Origin: Sipunculus nudus
Lineage: Eukaryota > Annelida > Sipuncula > Golfingiida > Sipunculidae
Assembly (NCBI GenBank): GCA_026874595.1
Contig: CM049318.1
Span: 4,663,741 to 4,727,740 of the forward strand
Reading direction: 5' to 3'
Length of the DNA: 64,000 bases
Part shown: one piece after another, positions 1 to 10,627 of the stretch
Position numbering within the stretch: the first letter of the stretch is position 1
Layout: each line of letters begins with the position of its first letter
Translations under genes and position numbers: made by a program
Notes under the pieces: model-generated
The model's input: the letters and a program-made list of their open reading frames with translations, nothing else
What the model was told of the DNA's origin: nothing
Database searches by the model: none

Positions 1-23
1 GTTGTTGTGCTCCTGTGCTCTAG

Positions 24-325
24 AAATGTTTGCCGGATTATATTAAGAAATCAGATTCTATTGATATATTTATACGTGCCATGAAGACTCGCTTTTTTAG
101 GCAAGCCTATGATAATATTTAATGTAAATGGTAGATTATATGGCATGTTTTTGTATTCAGTATTATGACATTTTATTGATCTAAACACTGGCATTATGTT
201 TTAAATATATACTTATTATTGTCGTTTATTTTAAATGTATGCAATTGCTATTTATATATTTTATTGTTATGCGCCTTGAGCAGGGTGTTGTATTCGGGAT
301 ATGTGCGCATTATTAATTATTATTT
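24..325 (+). pseudogene. 3' end of a non-LTR retrotransposon (LINE), ORF C-terminus plus 3' tail
   Basis: Frame 3 reads LPDYIKKSDSIDIF followed by MKTRFFRQAYDNI and a TAA at about 120-122. The pattern 'LP-x-I-(r/k)-..-F-..-LKT-x-F-..-A' is typical of the extreme C-terminus of many LINE reverse transcriptases, just before the 3' UTR. An in-frame TAG at 21-23 breaks the ORF immediately upstream. The sequence continues into a 3' tail with a GCGCCTTGAGC motif near 270 and AT-rich short repeats (ATTATTAATTATTATTTA) near 310-325. The element is cut by the window edge. The clade cannot be assigned from this little sequence. Confidence 0.55.
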
Positions 326-2303
326 ACTCTAAATTAACCTTGGGTTAATGCCATTGCCAAATTCAACGGGAAAGTCATTTTTAAGGCTATCGAGGTCAGA
401 AGATTAAAATTTTCTCTGTTTTCCCTGTTTTCCTTTTTCCACTTTTATATTAAGTTGTCCATAATATCAAATTGTTGATTGCAATTGAAAATTTAGGATT
501 GCATTAAATTACAATGAAATAAAAAAGAAGATAATTTACTACATAGCATTGTGAATTAACTGAATCTGTTACCTTGTGTTTGTCTCTCACTCTTCTCTGA
601 GATGTCAGATTGCCCGGACTTGATCATTGCTGTTTATGATGCATGGGCCACATTGGAATCCTATTTTGTGCCACGCGAGTGTAGCAATCGGGGGGGGGGG
701 GGGGGGGGGATCTGGGGCCTATGGCACGGCTTCGTCTTGTTTTGTTATAGATGTCAGTATCACATACAACATGCTATCTCATGTAACCGGTTCAGGTATA
801 AATGTACAGACAGTTTGTGGTAACACGGCAGGTTAGTTATCAAGATACGCGGAAGAAGGAATGGTTCTACTTTTACCTCTCTTTTTACCTCGACTTTTTT
901 ATCTCTAAGAATATAACAATTTTTGGAAGTGCAAGGCAAAAACAACAAAATGAGAATAATGGGTTGAACCTGATTAAATGAATGATAGATATACTTTTCG
1001 GTAACATGCACTGTACCTTTAAAATATCAGGGATTCGGGCCGAATATATGACTTTGATCTATATCAATTTAAGGCAGAACATCTGGGGCTCCCTTTCCAT
1101 ATATACGCCTACTTTTCCAGCATGACCCTGCATATTTACACGCATCGGATAGCCTTTCCAAAATGCCTTCTCTGCCGCGCATAATTAACCAATTGGCGTT
1201 TTTTCTGGTGTTTGTTTGTGTCGTATATTATATTATAATTTATGTTTAAAGTTATGTAAATGAAAATGCCATTTTTTACCATATGTAAAGCAAAGAATTT
1301 CCAATAGTGTCCGCGGTGTCTATGGAAAGACTACAGTGTATAAAGAATTAAATCCTGTCCGCATAATCATAACCTCAGCGCATATTCGATGGCTGTGGTT
1401 ATCACGCTTGCGGGATGCACGTTTAATTCGAGTAATTTCCTGTACAATATACGGCAGAGGTGTAATGAAAAATATTTCGCCAGGGCAGCCCTGTTCATAA
1501 TATCGGTACAGTCTGCGGCGATCTTTTAAAAACTGTCGAACGTTTAGTGTATTTAGCTAAAGGAAAAAGAGACAAACGCAATCCTGGACTGTATTCATAT
1601 AAAGGAAGAGCGTTGTGATATTCACACGAGATTATCTCTCTGACAGGTATTATCTCTCATGCAGGTCATAATTGGTAAGTTGAACAAACACCGTTCAAGT
1701 AATATACATATATATGCTACTGTGTTCTTAACTGACATAGCATATATGATCATATAGTTTTACCTGAAGCCCTGTCTCTGTGGAAGATAACTACAGTCAG
1801 TATAGCATATAATATAATATATTCATATAGCATATATAAAATGGTATAGCATAAATAAACCGGTCCTCGTTGTGGAAATTAACATTTTAGTTGCATTTTG
1901 TTCCTGATATAAAAATTAACAAAACCATTACTTCAGTGATTAAAATTTATAATGTCGCAGGGAAAAAGTATATAATATTACACACAATGAATATGTTTCA
2001 TGAACTCGATAACAAAATCAATTTAAAACGAAAACTTTTTGTTCAATTTAAATGGTTACTGTTCTTCATTTCCAAAACATGTTTATAAGAGGATATGAAC
2101 ATTGTCGCATATAAACCTGCGTGTTGTACAACGAATTTAACCGAATTAGGGCCAATATATGATGTATTTTGATTGAACAGATTAGCTACTTGCAAAAAGA
2201 TAAACTTGTTTGAACTCTAAATCTCCGGGATAAAAGGAGAAGGGGGACTGGCCATAGTAATATATTAATAATAATAATGCTATAATCAGTAGAATTAGCA
2301 AAT

Positions 2304-2306
<3 letters not shown>
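326..2306. other. Intergenic stretch, no gene recognised
   Basis: AT-rich DNA with stops in all frames. The short ORFs at 602-1011 and 1891-2088 show no domain, splice context or codon bias. The only structured features are a 20-base G run at 690-709 and a diffuse TATA-rich stretch at 1700-1860. Confidence 0.6.

Positions 2307-2353
<47 letters not shown>
2307..2353. repeat. (TA)n microsatellite
   Basis: Uninterrupted alternating TA of about 47 bp. Confidence 0.95.
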
Positions 2354-2354
<1 letters not shown>

Positions 2355-2960
2355 CCACTGAATATATATGTAGAACAGTATATCGTGGTTATATACGTAC
2401 AGTATTTGAAAGCTAATTTTCATAAGGAAAGGAATCAAACAAATCCGAACTTAAAATTATTTTGTATAATCCTGTCAAGATACCATACTTTTCTTGTCAT
2501 AATTTAGGAAATGTTATCTGTATTTCAAATTAAAACTTTTATTAAATTTAGATGTAAATTTTAGTGTCGCGAGACATTTTTATAGACAGGAATTAAACTT
2601 TTGTTCTGCAGTTATATTTTGAACAAGTACATTCTTCTTGTACAGCAAGCTAACAGCTAGCCTAATAATTGCTGATAGTTCTTCATGGCCATATAAGTAG
2701 TAACGACATCTCAAACTTTAACACCTTCAAATTATTTTGTATTCTCAGAAATGGCGTTTTTCAAATTTGCCTATCGCCGTTCAAATGACAGATATTCTGT
2801 TGTGGTCTATTTGGTGCAGGCTTAAAAGGTTTAAAAAGAGACGAACAAAAGATCTAATTAGTTTGCTCACTATCTTTATGCATCACGTCTCGAATAAATT
2901 GAACAGGAAATACACGTTTTAAATCATAATTGTGCGAAAGATATAACTGCCATCATATTT

Positions 2961-3024
2961 AATTATTATTGTTAAGAATGAAATTCATAAATCCATCATT
3001 GTTTTCAATACCACTAGAGTTTAC

Positions 3025-3088
<64 letters not shown>

Positions 3089-3303
3089 GTGTAACAATGC
3101 ATGGAAAAATAAGTAAGTTAGCTTGTCCCAATTCGATATAATTACAATCGATTAAAATTTAAACCTCCAAATCGAGTAGTTTCGGTTCTCTTGCCTGCAC
3201 CATCACTTAGCCCCCTGTGAACTTTCAAAGTGTGAAGTGCAGACACTAATTTATCGTGTATGTGCTTAGATCTTGTTTCAGTGCTGTCCTTTGGATCGCT
3301 CCA
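2961..3303. repeat. Left copy of a ~343-bp direct repeat flanking a LINE
   Basis: The segment starts AATTATTATTGTTAAGAATG, runs through a (TA)n tract and a unique block containing GGGTGTAACAATGCATGG, and ends TCGCTCCA. It recurs at 5649-5992 in the same orientation with only scattered substitutions. The first ~50 bp of both copies are LINE reverse-transcriptase sequence on the minus strand (encoding a NFILNNNN-type string). So the repeat carries the truncated LINE edge plus flanking DNA. Confidence 0.85.
3027..3085. repeat. (TA)n microsatellite
   Basis: About 59 bp of TA inside the left direct repeat; the counterpart is at 5715-5765. Confidence 0.95.
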
Positions 3304-3645
3304 CTTTTTTCTTCTTCTTCTTTCTTCTTTTTCGCCTCAGAATAAAATCTCAATATATAATCGGATCGAATTAAGTGTTTTCATCAACGGCGAAATTTAA
3401 TAATAATGATAATTATAGTAGTTAGGGTTAGGGTTAACAAATAATACAACCTCACTTAATGTGTATTGTAATTCATATAAGCTATAACATTAACATATAC
3501 GTAACCAAGCTGCCATGGGTTTTTAGTCTTGTATTCGTACATTAACACACAAATGTATGCAGTATACATATATTCATATCTAGAGGCAATAAAAATCAAC
3601 TGGTGAAACATGCAATTCATAGAAAGCTGACATTGTAACTTTTAT

Positions 3646-5712
3646 CTATATATGTTCGCAACATATCGATGACAGATGGATATAAAGATCCTTCCATCTC
3701 TCCTCGTATAAGGTACCAAGACCTTTATTTCTAAGCAGGAATTTCTTTAAACTTAGTTCTTCAAGGACACTTTCAATGTATTCTTGGATTAAAATATTTG
3801 ATTTCAAGCATTTTTGCCTGTGTATAAAATATTTTTCATAAATTAATAGATAGTTTAAATATTCTTCGTATTTTTTCTCCTTTCCCCCATAGTCGCCAAA
3901 CATAACGACTTTACCTGTTATTAAAAAGTATGTATCATATACCAATGGGATCCAAATTTTACGAAATTTTTTCCAGAACAACTATAAGCACTTACATGAG
4001 AAATATCTATGTTCCATAGTATCAATTTCAACTTTGCAATAGTCACAATGTGGATTATCCTCAAGTTTCATGCGGTACAGTCTGGCTTTGAAAGGAATCA
4101 CTCTATGCAAACATTTGAAATTGAAGTCCTGCAACTTAACAGATGCTATAAACTTTTTGGAAAACATAAAGAGGAATTGAATTCCTGTTCTGTAATTAGC
4201 TTACTCTTATTCCAGACCCTTAATGCTGTCGTTTCTTCGTATTTTAGTTTAATTAAAATGTTATAATATGATTTACATTTACATTCAAAGTAAAATAAAT
4301 GCCCAGAGTATGGTAATTTTATCGTGATATCTATTTCATTAAATGTACTTTGCCAGACATCAACATCGGTTTGCAACAAGTTTTCCAGTAATTTGGTATA
4401 AGACTGACGATAGAATGGTATTTTAGGAAATTTGTATTTAAATTATATCTTAACTTCAGCTGATGCATAGATAAGATTTTTTCCTTAATTATCATAAGAT
4501 CATGTAAAAAACGTATTCCTTTTCTATACCAATGCGAATAAAATATAGGTTTTCCCTTTGGTGACGCAGAGATGTAAGGGTTATACCAGATAATTTCACG
4601 AATTATGTCTTCAGTGCCTGCAGGAGCAGTACGTGTTTTAAGGTCTTTTAGAGCGATAAGAATGTCTTTATAAAACAGCGGGAGAAGAGGTGGTACTTTG
4701 AAGGAACATCTGCTTAAAATTATATCTTTTAAGGACATCATATCTTTTCCTAAGTATGCATTAACAAACATTTCTAATGTGGGGACCGAATTTGCCATAA
4801 TTAGCTTTATCCAAATTAGTTTTACGCCTTATCGTGTGTCTGTAAATCAATCATTTTCATGCCTCCATCTTTAATTTTCTTAATCATTACATTATATTTT
4901 ATCTGTGGTGGTTTTCCACACCAAATAAAGTCATTAATTAATTTTTGTGCCTGGACAATGTATTTTTCTGGTATGTGGAACATAGACATGCAATAAAAAA
5001 AACTGTGAGAGCCCTAGTGTTTTAACAATAAGATTTCTTCCAGTAAGTGTAAGATTCCTTTTTTCCCATGAAGTAAACATTGATTTCATTTTCTTAATTC
5101 TTTCTTTTATATTGTGTTCAGAAGTGTCGTTTTCTGTCGGGTAAAATGTAATTCCTAATGTTTTGAATTCTTTTTTGGTCCATCTCACTGGCAGGTCACC
5201 ATCCTCTTTACCTATTTTGGAACCCACCCATCTCGCTTCTGTTTTATCCATATTTACTTTGAGTCCCGCATAGTACTGGAACATTTGTAAAGTATGTAAA
5301 AGATTTTTTCCTGATTGTATATCAGCCATAGAACACGTGGTGTCATCTGCAAGTTGCGACAGTTTATCTCGTTACTGCCAATCATGATTCCTTTATTTGA
5401 ATTATTATTTCTAATATTTATCGCAAGCATTTCCACTGTTAGTACAAATAATATCGGTGACAGAGGACATCTTTGTCTCATGCCTCTACTGATCTCAAAA
5501 AAGGGAGAAAAATATCCGTTATTTTGCACACAGCTGCTTATATTTGTATACAAGATCTTTGTCCATGAAATTAAATATTTAGGAATATTATATTCTTTAA
5601 ACGCTTTCCACAGATAATCACATTCCAAGGTATCAATTATTGGTAGGTAATTATTATTGTTAAGAATGAAATTCATGAATCCATCATTGTTTTCAATACA
5701 ACTAGAGTTTAC

Positions 5713-5757
<45 letters not shown>
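3646..5757 (-). pseudogene. Degenerate L1-like LINE: reverse transcriptase to C-terminal zinc finger
   Basis: Minus-strand fragments in at least three frames together match the second half of a LINE ORF2. At about 5700-5350 the RT reads RGMRQRCPLSPILFVLTVE. Near 5340-5360, in another frame, comes a catalytic LADD. Then follows a GLKVNMDKTEARWVG thumb region (about 5265-5210) and a linker and C-terminal region at 4798-4331. A zf-RVT type zinc motif is at about 4065-3985 (C-x2-C, then E-H and C-x-C in NPHCDYCKVEIDTMEHRYF), followed by a tail to 3646. Frameshifts near 5340, 4930-4800, 4380 and 3980 make it non-functional. No endonuclease domain is present, so it is 5'-truncated, which is usual for LINEs. 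The 5' edge abuts a (TA)n tract. L1/Tx1-like affinity is inferred from the C-terminal zinc motif and extension. Confidence 0.8.
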
Positions 5758-5767
<10 letters not shown>

Positions 5768-5992
5768 ATCGGGTGTAACAATGCATGGAAAAATAAGTAA
5801 GTTAGCGTGTCCCAATTCGATATAATTATAATCGATTAAAATTTAAACCTCTAAATCGAATAGTTTCGGTTTTCTTGCCTGCACCATCACGTAGCCCTCA
5901 GTGAACTTTCAAAGTTTGAAGTGCAGGTACTAATTAATTTATCGTGTATGTGCCTTAGATCTTGTTTCAGTGCTGTCCTTTGGGTCGCTCCA
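5649..5992. repeat. Right copy of the ~343-bp direct repeat flanking the LINE
   Basis: Counterpart of 2961-3303, same orientation. Contains (TA)n at 5715-5765 and the same TGTAACAATGCATGGAAAAA block. Its first ~100 bp are continuous with the LINE, which shows that this copy holds the original LINE/flank junction. Confidence 0.85.
5715..5765. repeat. (TA)n microsatellite
   Basis: About 51 bp of TA at the 5' edge of the LINE. Confidence 0.95.
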
Positions 5993-8748
5993 TGCACTTC
6001 CTTCACTACAGTCTTGAAAAGTCTGAAAGTGATAAGTTAAAATGAAATCAATGATTGAACAATTCTTCTGTTTTAAATTTTTCGTTTATCGTTCTGATAA
6101 TCATATGGGAGTTGTTCCCGCGAGCTAGGTCGGTCGTGGCTGACAGTGGTGGCAGTGGTATGTGCCTGGAGCGTAATTTTGCCGCATGATGTCAAGCACG
6201 TACTGCAACGTCATCTGGTGAGAGAGTGCCGCACCAACCTGCACCTTGAGCAGGGCGGGCGGGTTTTCGCAATTCCTGGAATATCAGGTGAGTGGACTGT
6301 AACACCTGTGGTCTGTTGTAATATTTTAATTAGCCTTAATGCCAGGGACCCATCCACGACATGTGATGAAAACATGCATGATCAATCTGAACATTTATCT
6401 GAGCGAAAATATAAACACTTTCTTGGCTGATCTGAATTTGTGCTAAGCTGTATCGATCACCTTTTGTTTTGCTTAGCACCTGAGAAAGGTAACGCGTAAA
6501 GAGCTAAATATTAAAAGTGCATGCATAGGGTGATTCAATGAATTCTGTATTACCATTTACAGACCATATAATGCATAAGTAAAAATATGCCTGAGGAACC
6601 GAGGCACCGAATGACGGCACAGGGGGAAGAGGTGGGGGGTGGGGGGTGGGGGGCTCAAGTGAATTTGACCAAGAGCCGTGTTGGCTGAGTAAATGTGAGG
6701 GGGACAAATCAAGGGAGTAGCATCAGAAGCAGCCTCCCGACCCCCCCCCCCCCCCCCCCCCCCACCACACACACACAAACACATCCGCTCAAACATCTTA
6801 TGAAAAACGGAGCAAAATATTTAAAAAATGTTTACTCCGACCACATATTTATGTAGCTTTAATTCCCATTACTCTATGGTCAGTGATCTACATGTGACTT
6901 AAGCTTCAAACATGTAACGGCGATGAGGTAAGGGACACATGCGTCATCCAAATTTTCTCAAAATGTAATGCATAATGATTTTTTTTATGATAATATGACG
7001 AAATTTTTAACTGATACAAGGGGTTATCTCGAAATTTATCTATTAGGTGTTCCCTAAACAACAAATGGACAAAAGGTACTTTTATAAACTGTCCATCACT
7101 TGGATATATCATCGGTAATTTTTCGTACAGATTAATGCTGCGCGTTATTCGTTATCTCTTGACCAAACATGAGACCATAATTTGACTGATATATCCGTCA
7201 CATGTCGCCAATTCTGATGCACGATATTGTACACATCTGATAATTAACCTTACAAAACCCACTACATTTTTCCTGCGTCAAGATTGCATTCGGCTTAAAG
7301 GAGATTTTTTTGTGTCCCCAGGTTAAGAAGGCGGGGATAATATGGTTTCAGCACGGTCTACCCGCTTCTATAAACAAACCTTGTAATAGATGGAATAACT
7401 ACATAATTCGAAAATATTTCATGATTTTTTTTTCGAACTTTGCAGATTAGTAGATATGATTGAAGCCAGTTTTAATAAGGTCTTGACCTCTACTAAGAAA
7501 GTGACCCTGACCCCAAATAGGTTCGTTTTGGGTGAAAATTAAGCAAAATGTTACATATCCTTTAAAAAATCAGGTTGCTGAAAGATCTTGTATAGCATTG
7601 ACAGGCTCGGAAGACTTGTGGCACCTCCCATGTTCTTTATGCCGTTTTTGCGCATTAATTTACCCCATCACTGTATACATGGAAGAGTATTACTTATATT
7701 ATTAAAAATCTGTATCTCTCATTTTGTGCATATCACTTAATATATATTATAGAATAGAATCTTGTTGACCTTAAGATCACATGGTGAAGGATAAAGACCC
7801 ACTTCATTAAAAAGCTTGATGAGGCATTCTCGACCAAATTTTATTGACTCTATTGACCATTGATTTCAGATTCATGAGGTACAAGGCCAAGGTCACAGGT
7901 CCATCTTCTTCAAAAGCTTCTTGTTGCCTTTTATTGCGAACATTTCATTCTAAACCCTTTTCCCTCGTGGCTCCCGATAACAATATATGAAGAATCATCT
8001 TTACCTCGTCAAAGGTCAAGGTCACAGGTCCCATAAGCCAAACTGACTATCGTGCACATATGGCGCACCTACAATGGATGCATAATCCTGATTTTGAGGT
8101 CACAAGGTCAAACTTTTTTAATCCCAAACCTTCAATCTGTGGTCAATAGAACACCTGCCAATACAGGGAGGTCTATGTCGATTATGTGGTCATTAAGTCA
8201 AAGATCAAGGTCACAAGGCCCGCTCGTCGATAAAGCTTGTAAAGAAATTATAAGAAAAAATATCTAATCCCTGCAAAGAGTGGAAGAATCCTGTTGATGT
8301 TTTAGGTGAGAGGTGAGAGTTCAGGGTCCTTGACCTTGATTTTCAAGATAAAATCTGCAGAAATACAAGATATTTGTTGACCCCTTACTTTCAAATATTT
8401 TAAATTTTTCTCCTTAAATTTGACATTCTATTTTGACACCAAATTACTGAAGGAGTTCAGAATTTTAAAACATTCAAAAATTAAATTTGCGGAAATATTT
8501 GTTATATATGGTTTTTGTGACTTTAGAAGTAGATCATATTTTCTCCTCAAATAGCCGGTTTCAACCAAGTTCATAGAGTTTGATAACTGGTGACCTTGGC
8601 CTTGATATTCATGTTCAAAGGTTTTAATATATGCTTCTTAAGGAGGGGACCTGTATTTCTAGGGGTATGCCCCAATGTCTCGGGTAAACTACGGCATCTC
8701 TGATTTATTATTACAACAGAGAGCATTTAAATTCGATGTTTCTTTCAG
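5993..8748. other. Intergenic/upstream region of the RING-NHL gene, AGGTCA-rich
   Basis: No supported gene. There is a C run at 6741-6763. From about 7430 to 8640 the sequence repeatedly uses AAGGTCA/AGGTCA or its complement, for example 7885-7902, 8011-8030, 8091-8112, 8191-8220, 8325-8345 and 8588-8606. A consensus donor (CAG/GTGAGT) lies near 6288, after a short GC-richer open stretch, but nothing confirms that it is an exon. Confidence 0.5.
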
Positions 8749-8770
8749 GTTGACCACGGTGACGATATCC
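8747..8770 (+). promoter_or_regulatory. Splice acceptor and 5' leader of the RING-NHL coding exon
   Basis: TTTCTTTCAG/GTTGACC ends at 8748 and is a pyrimidine-tract acceptor. It places the start of the coding exon at 8749 and 22 nt of leader before ATG 8771. This argues that the longer upstream reading frame from 8675 is intronic. The matching 5' non-coding exon was not located. Confidence 0.55.
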
Positions 8771-10627
8771 ATGGCGGGCTCGGTCGAGCCATCACCGTTT
8801 CAGTGTTCGGTGTGTTTCAACGACAAACAGAAGCGACAACCAAGATGTCTTCCATGTCTGCATTCGTTCTGTACAGACTGTCTTACAACATGGCACGAAA
8901 AGCGCTGTAAGGAAAACATGTGTCATTTCACTAGCATAGAATGTCCGACTTGTCGAACAAAAGCAACACTCCCACCAGGTGGCGTTGCTGCATTGCCGAT
9001 TGATATTAACGTTGAACAATTTGCCGACTTTATGAGTAAAAGCTCAGGAGGCCTACTCTGCTCTCCATGTAAAAAGGTAGGAAAGTGCAACAAAGGTTCT
9101 GCATTGTGCAAACCGTGCAACCGTCTCTTTTGTGATGACTGTGGTGACGCGCATGCTCTGATTGATGTATTTTCCTCTCACCAGATGACCAGGAACATTT
9201 GTAAGCTTCACGGAGCGGCTTTTCAGTGTATTTGCTGTACTTGTTTATGTGGAGCCTGCTTTGATTGCGTGTATTCTGAATCACATAAAGGTCACGTGCT
9301 CAAGGATGTGTCAGCTGGCGTCACAGAGATCAGGCAAGCGATGTTGGAGTCAGCGACGTCTCTGGAGAATTGTGTGATCACCTTGGAAAAAGAGATCGCT
9401 GATAAACTAGAGGTTTGTGGTGAAAAGTTTTGCGGAGCTGAACAGAACCTCAAATATTCAGGAGAGACAATGAAGTTGGAAGTCGATAAAATTATTAATG
9501 AAGCTCTGAGGGAGCATAAGAAAATCCATGAGGATGCCGTGGATGAGGCTTTTTCTGGTCACCTAAAGGTGGTTGATGAAGCAAGGATGATGACAGCACA
9601 GGTAAAAGAACACCTTGATAAAGATGATGAGACCGTACTGGCAAACTCACAGTCAGTGGACACGGATGAAAGACTGGCTCGCGGCTTTGTCCAAGTTTCG
9701 CTTAGTTCACTTCCCTACCCAGGGTTAATATCAAATGATTGCTGTCGACTTCAGAATGTCGACCAGGTCCTGGAAGCGCTGCGGAGTTGTAAACCTGTGT
9801 GTGGTATAGGGAATGCGATGAACAAGTCTGGCTGTTTACTCTCCCCCGTGCTTGTATTAGAGGTAAAATGCGTTGACGGACAGGATATAGTGAACCCCTG
9901 GCGGCTGTGTGGCACACCACAGGGTGACGTCATTGTGTGTAGTTATGATGGAGGAAATGTGTATAACGTATCGAAGGACGGTCGAAAAACTATCATACAT
10001 GATGACGGCAGAGTCGCGTGTGAGTATAATGATGACATCTACCTGATCTCTAAAGATGGCAAAACGCTAACTCGGATAAAATCGGACAAATCTGAAGTGA
10101 CTCATAAGATAAATCCTCCCGCGTCGAATCCCCGAGGATTGGCAGTGTGTGGCGATAGGGTTTTTATTCTTAAAGAACAGAAAGTCATTACGAGATCCCT
10201 TACTGAATCAGAATCTCAAACCATTCACATCGATGGGGCTCAGTGCCTCAATGCCATATTGCTTGATAACAGCGGAGGAAAAACCAAATTTATCATCACT
10301 GATGACGGCACGGATAAAGTCATCTTCTGTGACGTCACAGGGACAGTTCAGTACAGGTTTGGTGATGACAATGAAGGCAATGAGTCATTCCGGGGCCCTG
10401 AGGGGATAACAATGATGAGTAACGGGCACCTGCTGGTGGCGGACTGGGGATACAACAGAATTGCTGAGTTTCAAAAAGATGGTACGTTTGTAAGAAATGT
10501 GCTTACGGCGGCAGAGGGCGTCCTTGAACCCGTGGATGTCGTTTTCAGGTTTCCGTACCTCTGGGTAGCACAAAATATGGGTGATTCAGAACCCATGGTG
10601 AAGTTATTTAAATTCAAATATAATTAG
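8771..10627 (+). CDS. TRIM-like E3 ubiquitin ligase: RING, two B-boxes, coiled coil, NHL repeats
   Basis: A 618-residue protein in one coding exon, probably a RING-type E3 ubiquitin ligase or RNA-associated TRIM-NHL-like protein. Counting from MAGSV: a C3HC4 RING at 12-61 (C12, C15, C29, H31, C34, C37, C58, C61); a first B-box-like zinc motif at 97-137; a second at 144-175 (C144, H147 ... H172, H175); a helical, charged coiled-coil stretch at about 178-290; and a beta-propeller-like C-terminus from about 375. The clearest NHL unit is FRGPEGITMMSNGHLLVADW at about residues 538-557. The start at 8771 is chosen because a splice acceptor lies at 8747-8748 and the RING begins 11 residues later. 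The stop is TAG 10625-10627. No frameshift is seen. TRIM genes with an intronless coding region and an NHL C-terminus are greatly expanded in bivalves. Role (innate immunity or RNA regulation) is inferred from the family and the substrate is unknown. Confidence 0.88.
   Translation: MAGSVEPSPFQCSVCFNDKQKRQPRCLPCLHSFCTDCLTTWHEKRCKENMCHFTSIECPTCRTKATLPPGGVAALPIDINVEQFADFMSKSSGGLLCSPCKKVGKCNKGSALCKPCNRLFCDDCGDAHALIDVFSSHQMTRNICKLHGAAFQCICCTCLCGACFDCVYSESHKGHVLKDVSAGVTEIRQAMLESATSLENCVITLEKEIADKLEVCGEKFCGAEQNLKYSGETMKLEVDKIINEALREHKKIHEDAVDEAFSGHLKVVDEARMMTAQVKEHLDKDDETVLANSQSVDTDERLARGFVQVSLSSLPYPGLISNDCCRLQNVDQVLEALRSCKPVCGIGNAMNKSGCLLSPVLVLEVKCVDGQDIVNPWRLCGTPQGDVIVCSYDGGNVYNVSKDGRKTIIHDDGRVACEYNDDIYLISKDGKTLTRIKSDKSEVTHKINPPASNPRGLAVCGDRVFILKEQKVITRSLTESESQTIHIDGAQCLNAILLDNSGGKTKFIITDDGTDKVIFCDVTGTVQYRFGDDNEGNESFRGPEGITMMSNGHLLVADWGYNRIAEFQKDGTFVRNVLTAAEGVLEPVDVVFRFPYLWVAQNMGDSEPMVKLFKFKYN

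Noticed and set aside
3422-3437. Telomere-like TTAGGGTTAGGG
   Set aside because: Only two repeats; chance occurrence is likely in AT-rich DNA.
5315-5617. Plus-strand 100-codon ORF over the LINE
   Set aside because: Antisense of the reverse transcriptase.
6146-6288. Short GC-richer open stretch ending in a consensus donor (CAG/GTGAGT), possible first exon
   Set aside because: No domain, no matching acceptor in phase, no second copy to compare. It could be a 5' exon of the RING-NHL gene but nothing supports it.
8675-8770. Upstream in-frame ATG adding 32 residues to the RING-NHL protein
   Set aside because: A splice acceptor lies between it and the RING. The added residues look like translated intron, and the ATG at 8771 starts 11 residues before the first zinc ligand.
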